Shown here piece by piece: positions 8,992 through 17,814 of a DNA stretch of 64,000 bases. A program made the translations under genes and the position numbers. The notes below the pieces were generated by a model, which was given only the letters and a program-made list of their open reading frames with translations, had not been told where the DNA came from and ran no database searches. Each line of letters begins with the position of its first letter. Positions within the stretch are counted from its first letter, which is position 1. Source of the stretch: an uncultured Winogradskyella sp. (GTDB taxonomy: Bacteria; Bacteroidota; Bacteroidia; Flavobacteriales; Flavobacteriaceae); the NCBI GenBank assembly GCA_913055905.1, contig CAJXLB010000001.1, positions 124,001 to 188,000 on the forward strand. Direction: 5' to 3'.

Positions 8992-11844
8992 ATGAGAAAT
9001 ATTTTAGCCTGGGTTTTGGTAATAACGGCTCTGTATGGAGGAGCGCAAAACACGGGTTCTATTGCTGGAAAACTGACAGACAAAGACTTTAATAATGAGC
9101 CTTTGCCTTTCGCCAACATTGTCATTAAAGGTACTTCTAAAGGGACAACTTCTAATGAAGAAGGACTTTACTTAATTGATAATGTAGAGCCTGGGACTTA
9201 CACTGTGGTCTTCAGTTTTGTTGGATATGAAACACAAGAAATTGAAGCGACTGTAGAAGCAGGTAAAGTTACTACTATTAATGTTCCTATGGGAGCCAGT
9301 GCTGCAGCACTCGATGAAATTGTAATTACAACAGAACTGCGCAAAGAAAGTGAAGTGGCTTTGCTTTTAGCTCAAAAAAATGCTGTTGAGATTAAGGAAA
9401 GTATCGGTGCGGAACAATTAACTAGATTGGGTGTCTCAGACGCTTCTGCCGCCACCACTAAAATTTCTGGAGTTTCTAAATCCGACGGTGCAGGTCAAAT
9501 TTATGTTCGTGGTCTAGGCGACAGGTATTTGACTACTACTCTTAACGGTCTTCCTATACCTTCAGATAATATTGACAAAAAGAACATTGATTTGGAATTA
9601 TTTCCAACTCGATTTATTCAAAACGTATCTATTAGCAAGACGTTCTCACCAAAAAATTCGGCAGATCAAGCATCTGGTAATATTGATATTTCGTCAAAAC
9701 AAATCACTTCTCGAAAAGACTTCGGAATTGGTATGAGCGGAGGACTTAATACAAATGCTAATGATGTTTACGACGATTTTAAAGTTACGGCCGTAAATGA
9801 CAATTTAAATTTAGGCATATTTTCTAGGCCTTATCAAAATGATAATCTTAGGGATGCCTTATTAGGTCAGACCTGGAACACAGGAACAGAATCCATGCCA
9901 TTGGACTATTCATTTGGTTTCAATGCTGGTGGCTTCATCGATGAAGACGGTAAATTAAGAATGTTTGTTGCTGGAGGACAATCTGTAAGTCATGAATATC
10001 GCGAAGGATTGTTCAGGGAATATGACGTTGGACAACGAAATGACTCCATTCCAGATGGCGACAACAGGTTCTGGAGACGAGAGGTTAATACCTCTGGAAT
10101 GTTTGGAGCTGAATACCGTATCAATTCCAAAAATAAACTTAGCCTAAATACCTTCGCTATTAATAAAGTTTTTGAAGAAACCTATGAAGCAGGTCGTGAA
10201 GGTGGTGCAATTATTTTTGAAGAGTTAACACCGGAGGAAGCAGGTAATCAGTTTGTGAGAGACCAGAACCTTAGAAATACTTTTCTATTGGTATCTCAGC
10301 TTTTAGGTACGCATGACATAAGCGACAATAATACGTTAGAATGGGGTGTGAGCTACAATAGATTGGCAGCTGACGAACCTAATCGTATTCGTAACGAAAT
10401 CAATATCATGAACGAGAATACGAATTTAGGTATTCCAGATGGCCAATTACAATTGGGTAATACTGGTGGATTTCAGCAAAGAAAACAATCGCAAGAGATC
10501 TTGGACAATGAATTCAACGGTAGGATTATGGACGCTATTTCACTAAAGCGTAACGAAGATGGCGATGATATCTATAAGGTAAGTTTTGGTGGAGATGCAA
10601 GAAATAAAGAAAGAGACTTTAGGTCTGACTTTATTGGATTTGATGAGAATTCTGGCGGTACTTTAAACCCAGCCTCAATAGACAACCTAACAGAAGTCTT
10701 TACGCAACAAAACATTGACAACGGCAACATAGTACTATTGCAACAACCTTCTGATTTTTATACTGGAACTTTATTGTCCTACGGCGGTTTTGTTGACTTT
10801 GTTGGAGTTTTCGGGAATTTGACCGCAGAAGTTGGTTTGAGATATCAAAACGACAATATCGATGTTGAGTACGACGTTAATAACGCTCCTGGTGGACGAG
10901 TTGGCGATATCAGTAAAGCTTATGAAAGGTTTTATCCTATGGTCAACTTTAAGTATGCTTTTGATGACAGGATGGCTTTGAGACTTTCTAGTAGTCTGAG
11001 CCAAACCTTACCAGAGTTCAAAGAAATTGCTCCTTTTGAATATGTAGATCCTCTTGGACAGATTACAAGCGGTAACCGTTTTATAGAAGCTTCAAGAAAC
11101 TTCAATATAGACCTTAAGTTTGAATTTTTCCCTTCAGGAGATGAGTTGTTATCCCTTACTACCTACTATAAGAATATCCAAGATCCAATTAACCAAAGTT
11201 TACGACTTGGAGGTGAAGGCATCTTTTCTTACTTCAATACCAGTAATAACGCAGAAGTCTTTGGTATAGAATTGGAAGGCCGAATGTATCTTATTCCAAA
11301 AGTTGAGAATAGAGTAAACCTGAGATTATCCGGAAACGTCTCTTATATAGACCATAAACAAGATTTAAGATCTGATGGTTTAGGCGTTAACGGACAGGAA
11401 CGTTCGTTTCAATATAGAGGTATAGATGAAATAGGCCTAGAAGGTGCCTCCGATTGGACCACTAATGTGGCGCTGACTTTAAATTCAGGTCAAAAAAACC
11501 CGCTCGAATTTACAGTAGCAGCCAATTATGCTTCAGACCGTATTTTCGCCATTGGTGCTCCACGAAGTCAACGTATACTGCCTGATGGATCTTTTGAAGG
11601 CGATGTCTTCTTTAATGGTGAAATTATAGAGCAAGGGGTGGTCGTACTAGATTTCATTTTCAGAAAGGATATTAGTGAAAATCTAAGTATTGGCGTAACC
11701 GCTAAAAATATATTAAATCCAGTTATTGAAAGATATCAATTGGTGTCTGATGATCCAGGAGGATCAACTGCGACAAGAAGAGAAAATGTATTAACATACA
11801 ATAGAGGTATTGATGGTCAATTAAGCCTCAACTATAAATTCTAA
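8992..11844 (+). CDS. TonB-dependent outer-membrane receptor (proposed phosphate-regulated)
   Basis: About 950 residues from the ATG at 8992 (MRNILAWVLVITALYGGAQ), which gives a clean signal peptide. The longer frame from 8920 would start inside the regulatory repeats. After the signal peptide come a carboxypeptidase-regulatory-like beta-sandwich (about 25-110; FVGYETQEIEA), a plug domain (about 120-250; GVSKSDGAGQIYVRGLGDRYLTTTLNGLP) and a 22-strand-type barrel ending in LSLNYKF with the usual aromatic C-terminus. It imports an unknown large substrate across the outer membrane using TonB energy. The next gene follows after 30 bp and encodes a surface-type lipoprotein, a receptor/lipoprotein pair reminiscent of SusCD but without a SusD fold. 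The upstream 11-bp repeats suggest a phosphorus-containing substrate. Confidence 0.9.
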   Translation: MRNILAWVLVITALYGGAQNTGSIAGKLTDKDFNNEPLPFANIVIKGTSKGTTSNEEGLYLIDNVEPGTYTVVFSFVGYETQEIEATVEAGKVTTINVPMGASAAALDEIVITTELRKESEVALLLAQKNAVEIKESIGAEQLTRLGVSDASAATTKISGVSKSDGAGQIYVRGLGDRYLTTTLNGLPIPSDNIDKKNIDLELFPTRFIQNVSISKTFSPKNSADQASGNIDISSKQITSRKDFGIGMSGGLNTNANDVYDDFKVTAVNDNLNLGIFSRPYQNDNLRDALLGQTWNTGTESMPLDYSFGFNAGGFIDEDGKLRMFVAGGQSVSHEYREGLFREYDVGQRNDSIPDGDNRFWRREVNTSGMFGAEYRINSKNKLSLNTFAINKVFEETYEAGREGGAIIFEELTPEEAGNQFVRDQNLRNTFLLVSQLLGTHDISDNNTLEWGVSYNRLAADEPNRIRNEINIMNENTNLGIPDGQLQLGNTGGFQQRKQSQEILDNEFNGRIMDAISLKRNEDGDDIYKVSFGGDARNKERDFRSDFIGFDENSGGTLNPASIDNLTEVFTQQNIDNGNIVLLQQPSDFYTGTLLSYGGFVDFVGVFGNLTAEVGLRYQNDNIDVEYDVNNAPGGRVGDISKAYERFYPMVNFKYAFDDRMALRLSSSLSQTLPEFKEIAPFEYVDPLGQITSGNRFIEASRNFNIDLKFEFFPSGDELLSLTTYYKNIQDPINQSLRLGGEGIFSYFNTSNNAEVFGIELEGRMYLIPKVENRVNLRLSGNVSYIDHKQDLRSDGLGVNGQERSFQYRGIDEIGLEGASDWTTNVALTLNSGQKNPLEFTVAANYASDRIFAIGAPRSQRILPDGSFEGDVFFNGEIIEQGVVVLDFIFRKDISENLSIGVTAKNILNPVIERYQLVSDDPGGSTATRRENVLTYNRGIDGQLSLNYKF

Positions 11845-11874
11845 AACACACAAAAACAAAAATTAAATTTTAAA

Positions 11875-14694
11875 ATGATGAAAACGTTAAGCAAACTATT
11901 AAGCCTCGCAATTATTGCAGGATTATTAATGATGTCATGTAATGATGACGATGATAATGGAGGAGGTCAAGGCCCAGGTTCTGAGGCTAACCTCAATGGT
12001 ACCATTACCTCAGACAGAACATTAGACCCAAATGTACAATATACCATATCTGGTAGTGTATTGGTAGCCGATGGTGTTACTCTTACTATCCCTGCTGGAA
12101 CTGAAATTGTATCGCAACAAGGCACTGATAAGTATATCGCTGTTCTTAAAGGTGGGTCAATTGATATCCAAGGAACTGCTGGAAGCCCAGTAGTTATGCG
12201 CTCTAATGGTGTAGCTGGTTCTTGGGGTGGACTAGTAATCTGTGGTGATGCCACAACCACTGAGGGCGCCAATGCTACAGCGGAAGTTGGTGGTCTTGTT
12301 TACGGTGGTGACAACGACAGTGACGACTCAGGAGATATTGAATACTTAATTATTAGAGACGCTGGTGCACAAATCAACGCTGATTCCCAGTTTAACGGTT
12401 TATCTTTATATGCTGTAGGTTCTGGCACAAACATTAATAACGTAGCTATAATCAATGGTACAGATGATGGTATTGAATTCTTTGGTGGAACTGTTTCTGT
12501 AAGTAACATCTATCTTGAAAACAATGAAGATGATTCTATAGACTGGACTGAAGGATGGAGTGGATCTATTAACACGGCTTATGTAACTCAAACCATTGAT
12601 AACTTCTCTACAGTTATCGAATCTGATGGTGTAAATAACAACCCAACTATCAATAACCTTACAGCCATTTCTTCTACAGGAGGTTTGGCCATTCAAGTTA
12701 AAAATGCTTCAGGAGGAACCATCAACGGTTTTACTGCTACAGGTTATGACGATTTATTTGATTTCCCTGGTACATCAGGTCCTGGTGATTTCATAATTGA
12801 TGGTGCTGGATCTAATGTAGCTGATGACGCTGTTTACGCCTCTTCACAAACCAATGCAAGTCAGTTTTCTTGGGCTACTACTACAGACATTACCGATAAC
12901 GTATTACCGTCAAACATTGTAACAGATACCCAATTAGACCCTTCTATCCAGTATAGAATTGTTGGCCCTGTTTTAGTAAACAGCAATGCAACCTTAACGA
13001 TTCCAGCAGGAACAGAAATAGTCTCAAATTCTGGTACGGCAAATTACCTTGCTGTTCTTCAGGGTGGTGATATTAATATTCAAGGATCACCTGGTAACCC
13101 AGTAGTAATGCGTTCTGATGACGGACTTCCTTGGGGTGGCTTATTATTGTGTGGTAATGCAACAACCACTGAAGGTGTAAACGCTACTGCAGAAGTTGGT
13201 GGTTTAGTGTATGGAGGTACTAATGATAATGATTCTTCAGGTAGTATTGAGTACCTAATTTTAAGAAACACAGGAGCGCAAATCAATGCTGACTCCCAGT
13301 TTAATGGATTATCGCTTTACGCTGTAGGTGATGGCACATCTATTGACAATGTGGCTGTAATCTCTGGTGCTGATGATGGTATTGAGTTCTTCGGTGGTAC
13401 CGTTAACGTAACTAACTTCTATGCAGAGAACATTGAAGACGATGCCATAGATTGGACTGAAGGATGGAATGGAACGTTATCTACTGCATATGTGGTAAAT
13501 ACAATCCAAGATTTCTCAACAGCGATTGAAGCTGATGGCGTAAATGCTAACCCAACTATTGAAAATCTAACAGCTATTTCTTCTACTGGTGGTTTAGCTA
13601 TCCAAATGAAAAATGCTTCCGGTGCAACTATTAATGGTTTCACTGCGACTGGATTTACTGATTTATTTGATTTCCCAGGAACTTCTGGCCCTGCAGAATT
13701 ACAAATTGATGGTGCTGATGCCGATACAGCAGCTGATGCCGTTTATGCGTCTTCTCAGACCAATGCTAGTAACTTTGCTTGGGCTACAGATGGTATTGAC
13801 TCTGAAGTCCTACCAGCAAATATTACTTCTGACCTAACTCTAGACGCGTCTGTTGAATATATTATCAATGGCCCTGTTCTTGTAAACTCTGGTGCTACAT
13901 TAACTATCCCAGCAGGAACTACAATAGTTTCTAACTCTGGTACAGCAAACTACTTAGCGGTTCTACAAGGTGGTGCTATTGACATTCAAGGAGAGATGAG
14001 CAACCCAGTAGAAATGCGTTCTGCAGATGGCTTACCATGGGGAGGATTATTGCTATGTGGTAATGCCCCAACAACAGAAGGTGTAAACGCTACAGCTGAA
14101 GTTGGTGGACTAGTATATGGCGGCACAGATGAGAATGACTCATCAGGAAATATTGACTATTTAATATTAGTAGATACTGGTGCACAGATCAATGCTGACT
14201 CACAGTTTAACGGTTTATCTTTATATGCTGTTGGCGATGGTACTACTATTGACAATGTAGCCATAATCCGTGGTGCTGATGACGGAATCGAGTTCTTCGG
14301 TGGTACTGTAAACGTCACTGGATTCTATGCTGAAGATGTGGAAGATGATTCTGTTGATTGGACTGAAGGATGGAATGGTACCCTTACGGATACTTTTATA
14401 AAGCAAGGAAATGTAAACTTCTCAACTGCTGTAGAAGCTGATGGAGCTCCAGCAAACCCAACTCTTGTGAATTTTGCAGCTATCTCTACAGTTGGAGGTA
14501 CTGGAATCCAAATGAAAAATGCTTCTAACGCAACTATGATGATGGTAACCTTATCAGGTTTCGATGAGCAATTTGATTTCCCTGGAACTTCAGGACCAGC
14601 AGATTTACAAGTGAATGGTGCTAATGCCAATGAAGGTGCTACATATAATGCAGCAACAATCCAAGAATCTGATTTCGCTTGGATTAACAACTAA
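11875..14694 (+). CDS. lipoprotein with three ~300-residue beta-helix-like repeats
   Basis: A 939-residue protein. The signal peptide has a lipobox at LLMMSC (Cys about 22) followed by NDDDDNGGG, an acidic linker typical of surface-exported Bacteroidota lipoproteins. The rest is three tandem copies starting near residues 43, 347 and 649. Each begins T-I-T-S-D..LDP and contains LTIPAGTEI, GGLVYGG, GAQINADSQFNGLSLYAVG, DDGIEFFGGTV, DWTEGW, IQMKNAS and LFDFPGTSGP. Short repeating turns of this kind suggest a right-handed parallel beta-helix. Function is unknown. It is co-transcribed with the TonB receptor and is probably its substrate-binding partner. Copies are still close at DNA level, so the expansion is fairly recent or kept homogeneous by recombination. 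Confidence 0.85.
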   Translation: MMKTLSKLLSLAIIAGLLMMSCNDDDDNGGGQGPGSEANLNGTITSDRTLDPNVQYTISGSVLVADGVTLTIPAGTEIVSQQGTDKYIAVLKGGSIDIQGTAGSPVVMRSNGVAGSWGGLVICGDATTTEGANATAEVGGLVYGGDNDSDDSGDIEYLIIRDAGAQINADSQFNGLSLYAVGSGTNINNVAIINGTDDGIEFFGGTVSVSNIYLENNEDDSIDWTEGWSGSINTAYVTQTIDNFSTVIESDGVNNNPTINNLTAISSTGGLAIQVKNASGGTINGFTATGYDDLFDFPGTSGPGDFIIDGAGSNVADDAVYASSQTNASQFSWATTTDITDNVLPSNIVTDTQLDPSIQYRIVGPVLVNSNATLTIPAGTEIVSNSGTANYLAVLQGGDINIQGSPGNPVVMRSDDGLPWGGLLLCGNATTTEGVNATAEVGGLVYGGTNDNDSSGSIEYLILRNTGAQINADSQFNGLSLYAVGDGTSIDNVAVISGADDGIEFFGGTVNVTNFYAENIEDDAIDWTEGWNGTLSTAYVVNTIQDFSTAIEADGVNANPTIENLTAISSTGGLAIQMKNASGATINGFTATGFTDLFDFPGTSGPAELQIDGADADTAADAVYASSQTNASNFAWATDGIDSEVLPANITSDLTLDASVEYIINGPVLVNSGATLTIPAGTTIVSNSGTANYLAVLQGGAIDIQGEMSNPVEMRSADGLPWGGLLLCGNAPTTEGVNATAEVGGLVYGGTDENDSSGNIDYLILVDTGAQINADSQFNGLSLYAVGDGTTIDNVAIIRGADDGIEFFGGTVNVTGFYAEDVEDDSVDWTEGWNGTLTDTFIKQGNVNFSTAVEADGAPANPTLVNFAAISTVGGTGIQMKNASNATMMMVTLSGFDEQFDFPGTSGPADLQVNGANANEGATYNAATIQESDFAWINN

Positions 14695-14716
14695 TACTGA
14701 GCTTGTTCTCAAAAAG

Positions 14717-14748
14717 AAAGGCGTCATTTCAATGACGCCTTTTTTATT
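14717..14748 (+). terminator. rho-independent terminator after the repeat lipoprotein
   Basis: Stem AAAGGCGTCATT / AATGACGCCTTT with a tiny loop, followed by a T-rich run. The A run on the left means it can also serve the convergent gene from the other side. Confidence 0.9.
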
Positions 14749-14774
14749 TTTAGAGTATAAGACTTTAATTGTAA

Positions 14775-15098
14775 CTATTGATAAATAGCAGTTATTTGGT
14801 TTTTAGTATAATCAACGACCTTCATTTTATCATCGATCCAATAAACCCAACGTCCAACTTTGTTGCCATTGTTATAGCTTGCAGCTACTAGTTTATTACC
14901 TTTCTTATCATAGCTATACCAATATCCATGGAGTTTACCTTCTTTCGTGTAATATCCCTTTTGACTTATCTCACCATTATCATGATAATATACAACTTCA
15001 ATTAAATCTTTCTCTTTGTTTAATTTTAGTGTTCTTTCCTTTTGAGCATATGTAATCCCTACACACAACATCACTATTAGTACTATTAACTTTTTCAT
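14775..15098 (-). CDS. secreted MORN-repeat-like protein (YwqK-type)
   Basis: 107 residues with a signal peptide (MKKLIVLIVMLCVGITYAQ). It has two to three MORN_2-type turns, seen as YYHDNGEISQKGYYTKEGKLHGYWYSYDKKGNK and NGNKVGRWVYW. Family members are often labelled YwqK antitoxin-like, but no toxin partner is visible here and the signal peptide argues for an envelope location. It is transcribed divergently from the first PiT gene, with the phased Pho-like repeats beginning 38 bp before its start, so shared regulation is possible. Function unknown. Confidence 0.75.
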   Translation of the reverse strand: MKKLIVLIVMLCVGITYAQKERTLKLNKEKDLIEVVYYHDNGEISQKGYYTKEGKLHGYWYSYDKKGNKLVAASYNNGNKVGRWVYWIDDKMKVVDYTKNQITAIYQ

Positions 15099-15135
15099 TT
15101 TCTTTGGGTTTACTGTTAATATTTATATTACAAAC

Positions 15136-15204
15136 TTAACATTAATTTTACTTTTAAACAACTTTTACGTAACATTTAATTAACATTAGGCGTGTTATAC
15201 TTTG
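15136..15204 (+). promoter_or_regulatory. phased 11-bp PhoB/PhoP-like box array upstream of the first PiT gene
   Basis: Five consecutive 11-bp units start at 15136, 15147, 15158, 15169 and 15180 with hexamers TTAACA, TTTACT, ACAACT, GTAACA and TTAACA. AC is in phase in all five. A -7-like element ATACTTTG (15197-15204) follows, its TTTG 18 bp after the last AC, so the boxes occupy the place of a -33 element as in known PhoB-activated promoters. A weaker two-unit array (ATAACA, GTAACA at 15316 and 15327) with CAAATTTG at 15353-15360 may be a second promoter nearer the ATG. Confidence 0.65.
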
Positions 15205-15387
15205 TTTATCAGCTTTTTATGTATTTTATATCTATCCACCAATATTAATTTATAAGACATTGTTTACTTTTAGTGGTTATTGGCGTAAATTAGATTTATA
15301 AATACCTAAAAGAACATAACACTTAGGTAACATAACGATCAAATTAAAAGATCAAATTTGCAAACATAAATTTAGAATAGTCTCTGT

Positions 15388-17670
15388 ATGGAGAATCTTT
15401 ACATCTATGTGCTCGCCATCTTAGCTTTTTTGGCAGTAGCAGATTTAGTTGTTGGTGTTAGTAACGATGCCGTAAATTTCCTTAATTCGGCCATCGGTTC
15501 AAAGGCCGTTTCATTTAAAACCATAATTATTGTTGCTAGTATCGGAGTTGCTGTCGGTGCGCTCACCTCCAGCGGCATGATGGAAGTGGCGCGTAAAGGC
15601 ATATTTAATCCTGGCGAATTTATGTTCAATGAGATTATGGTCATTTTCCTGGCCGTAATGCTTACGGATATTTTACTTCTAGATTTTTTTAATACGCTAG
15701 GTTTACCAACGTCTACTACAGTCTCCATAGTATTTGAACTTTTAGGTGCTTCGGTTGCCATGGCCTTAATTAAAATCTATAGCGATGAGGCACAGAGTTT
15801 AACCGACCTTACCAATTACATTAATAACTCCAAGGCTCTAGAAATAATTCTGGGTATTTTACTCTCCGTTGTTGTTGCCTTTACCATAGGTGCTATTGTT
15901 CAGTATGTTTCACGGCTCTTGTTGTCTTTTAATTTTAAGGCGAAGCCTATATGGTACAGCGCCGTTTTTAGCGGTATAGCAGTGACTGCGATAATGTATT
16001 TTATCATTGTAAAGGGATTAAAAAATGCCACCTTTATTCCATCTAACATATTAGATTTTATAACGAATCACCCGTTTTATTTTTTAGAAGGCAGTTTTAT
16101 CGTTTTTACTATTATATCGTATTTAGCGGTTAAGCTTTTTAAAGCTCAAATTTATACCATAATTATAGTCATAGGCACCTTCGCCCTAGCAGTTGCTTTT
16201 GCCGGTAATGATTTAGTTAATTTTATCGGTGTTCCCATTGCCGCCTATAATTCCTACGAGGTATGGTCTACAAGTGGCATAGCGTCCACAGATTATGTCA
16301 TGTCCGCTCTAGGAGAGCCTGTGCAGACGCAACCCGTATTACTTTTATTGGCTGGATTAATCATGGTACTAACTCTTTGGTTTTCTACCAAAGCTAGAGC
16401 TGTGGTGAAAACCTCCGTGGATTTAGCGCGCCAAGATGAAGGCCGCGAGCGTTTTGAGCCTAATTTCCTATCGCGAAGTATTGTGCGTTACTCCATTGGT
16501 GTAGGCACAAGTTTAAATCGCGTTTTACCAGAATCCTATAAAACTTGGGCAGACCAACAATTTAAACCGCCCAGAGTCATCGTTAAAACAGCTGATGCAC
16601 CTGCTTTTGATTTGGTACGTGCAGCGGTTAATCTTATGGTAGCAAGTGTATTAATATCCATTGCCACCTCTATGAAATTGCCTTTATCTACAACCTATGT
16701 CACCTTTATGGTTACGATGGGAACTTCGCTAGCAGATAGAGCCTGGGGTTCTGAGAGCGCTGTGTATCGTGTGGCTGGTGTTCTTAATGTCATTGGCGGA
16801 TGGTTTTTTACGGCATTTAGTGCTTTTACTGCTGCTTCTATAATGGCAGTTTTATTATTTTATGGTGAAGGCTATGCCATAGTAGGTCTTTTCTGCTTTG
16901 CTCTAATCATGCTTGGTAAAAACTACATTTCCCATCGTAAGACTAATCAAGTTTTAAAAGAGGAAGATAAGTTAGAACGTGCCGAGAGTAGCTCTACACA
17001 AGGCGTAATTTATGAAAGTGCCTCTAATATTGCCAACGTGGTAAAACGCGGCAATAGAATCTACACCAATGCTATAAATGGCTTGGCTACTCAAAACTTG
17101 GCCGTGTTAAAAAAGAATAAGAAACAAGTGGAAAAATTGTCTGATGAAGTTGATGATCTTAGAGACAATGTCTTTTTCTTTATAAAAAATCTAGAAGAGC
17201 CTAGCTTATCGGCCAGTAACTTTTATTTAAATATTCTCAACTATCTTCAGGATATGACGCAATCTCTAGAATATATTTCTAGAGTGAGTCTTAAGCACGT
17301 TAATAACAATCATAAAAAACTTAAGTTTAGCCAGATTAAAGAATTAAAAGACTTGGATGCGCAACTTGAAAAGCTATTTGTAAATACTCAAACAGCCTTC
17401 TTGTCTCATAGTTTTGAAAAAATTGGGGAAATCCTTCATGAAAAGGACATCATGTTCGATCTTGTGAAAACGAAAATTTCTAAACAGGTAGAGCGCACAC
17501 GAACCGACGAATCCAGTCCTAAAAATACCACCTTATATTTTGGACTATTATTGGAGACCAAGGATTTTTTAACGGCTACAATGAACCTGTTAGAAGAATA
17601 TTATAGCGCTCATGACAGTTCAGTAGAACCCGCAACCTTAACAGCACCGTCTAATTCCGTAGACAAATAA
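15388..17670 (+). CDS. PiT-family inorganic phosphate transporter with PhoU-like C-terminal domain (copy 1)
   Basis: 760 residues. Residues 1-530 form the membrane transporter with the duplicated PiT signature GVSNDAVNFLNSAIGS near the start and AGNDLVNFIGVPIAAYNS in the second half, plus conserved LPTSTTVSIVFELLG and LPLSTTYVTFMV. These carry phosphate with a cation. Residues from about 540 are soluble and helical (NIANVVKRGNRIYTNAINGL, KKNKKQVEKLSDEVDDLRDN, LNYLQDMTQSLEYISRVSLKHV), resembling PhoU and probably regulating transport. The gene lies in tandem with a paralogue; both have phased 11-bp boxes upstream, so I infer phosphate-starvation control. The ATG at 15388 starts directly at the first helix. 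Confidence 0.93.
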   Translation: MENLYIYVLAILAFLAVADLVVGVSNDAVNFLNSAIGSKAVSFKTIIIVASIGVAVGALTSSGMMEVARKGIFNPGEFMFNEIMVIFLAVMLTDILLLDFFNTLGLPTSTTVSIVFELLGASVAMALIKIYSDEAQSLTDLTNYINNSKALEIILGILLSVVVAFTIGAIVQYVSRLLLSFNFKAKPIWYSAVFSGIAVTAIMYFIIVKGLKNATFIPSNILDFITNHPFYFLEGSFIVFTIISYLAVKLFKAQIYTIIIVIGTFALAVAFAGNDLVNFIGVPIAAYNSYEVWSTSGIASTDYVMSALGEPVQTQPVLLLLAGLIMVLTLWFSTKARAVVKTSVDLARQDEGRERFEPNFLSRSIVRYSIGVGTSLNRVLPESYKTWADQQFKPPRVIVKTADAPAFDLVRAAVNLMVASVLISIATSMKLPLSTTYVTFMVTMGTSLADRAWGSESAVYRVAGVLNVIGGWFFTAFSAFTAASIMAVLLFYGEGYAIVGLFCFALIMLGKNYISHRKTNQVLKEEDKLERAESSSTQGVIYESASNIANVVKRGNRIYTNAINGLATQNLAVLKKNKKQVEKLSDEVDDLRDNVFFFIKNLEEPSLSASNFYLNILNYLQDMTQSLEYISRVSLKHVNNNHKKLKFSQIKELKDLDAQLEKLFVNTQTAFLSHSFEKIGEILHEKDIMFDLVKTKISKQVERTRTDESSPKNTTLYFGLLLETKDFLTATMNLLEEYYSAHDSSVEPATLTAPSNSVDK

Positions 17671-17731
17671 TAACGGCTGTACTCCTGTTGTATTTATTGG
17701 CTTCTTCTTTGACTAATATTTTAATTATTAG

Positions 17732-17779
17732 GTAACACCAATTTTACATTGTATTCACAAAAGAGCGTAGAGTATTTTG
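17732..17779 (+). promoter_or_regulatory. phased 11-bp PhoB/PhoP-like boxes upstream of the second PiT gene
   Basis: Units GTAACA, TTTACA and TTCACA start at 17732, 17743 and 17754, exactly 11 bp apart. A -7-like GTATTTTG lies at 17772-17779, with TTTG 19 bp after the last AC. The first PiT gene has 18 bp, so the two promoters share one architecture. The gene starts at 17815. Confidence 0.6.
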
Positions 17780-17814
17780 TTATTTAAGGGTGATTTTCCA
17801 ACTAAACGAAACTA

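Noticed and set aside
12406-14690. Several minus-strand ORFs inside the triple-repeat lipoprotein gene
   Set aside because: They recur at equivalent positions in each repeat because the sense strand is repeated and biased; they have no motifs and no start signals.
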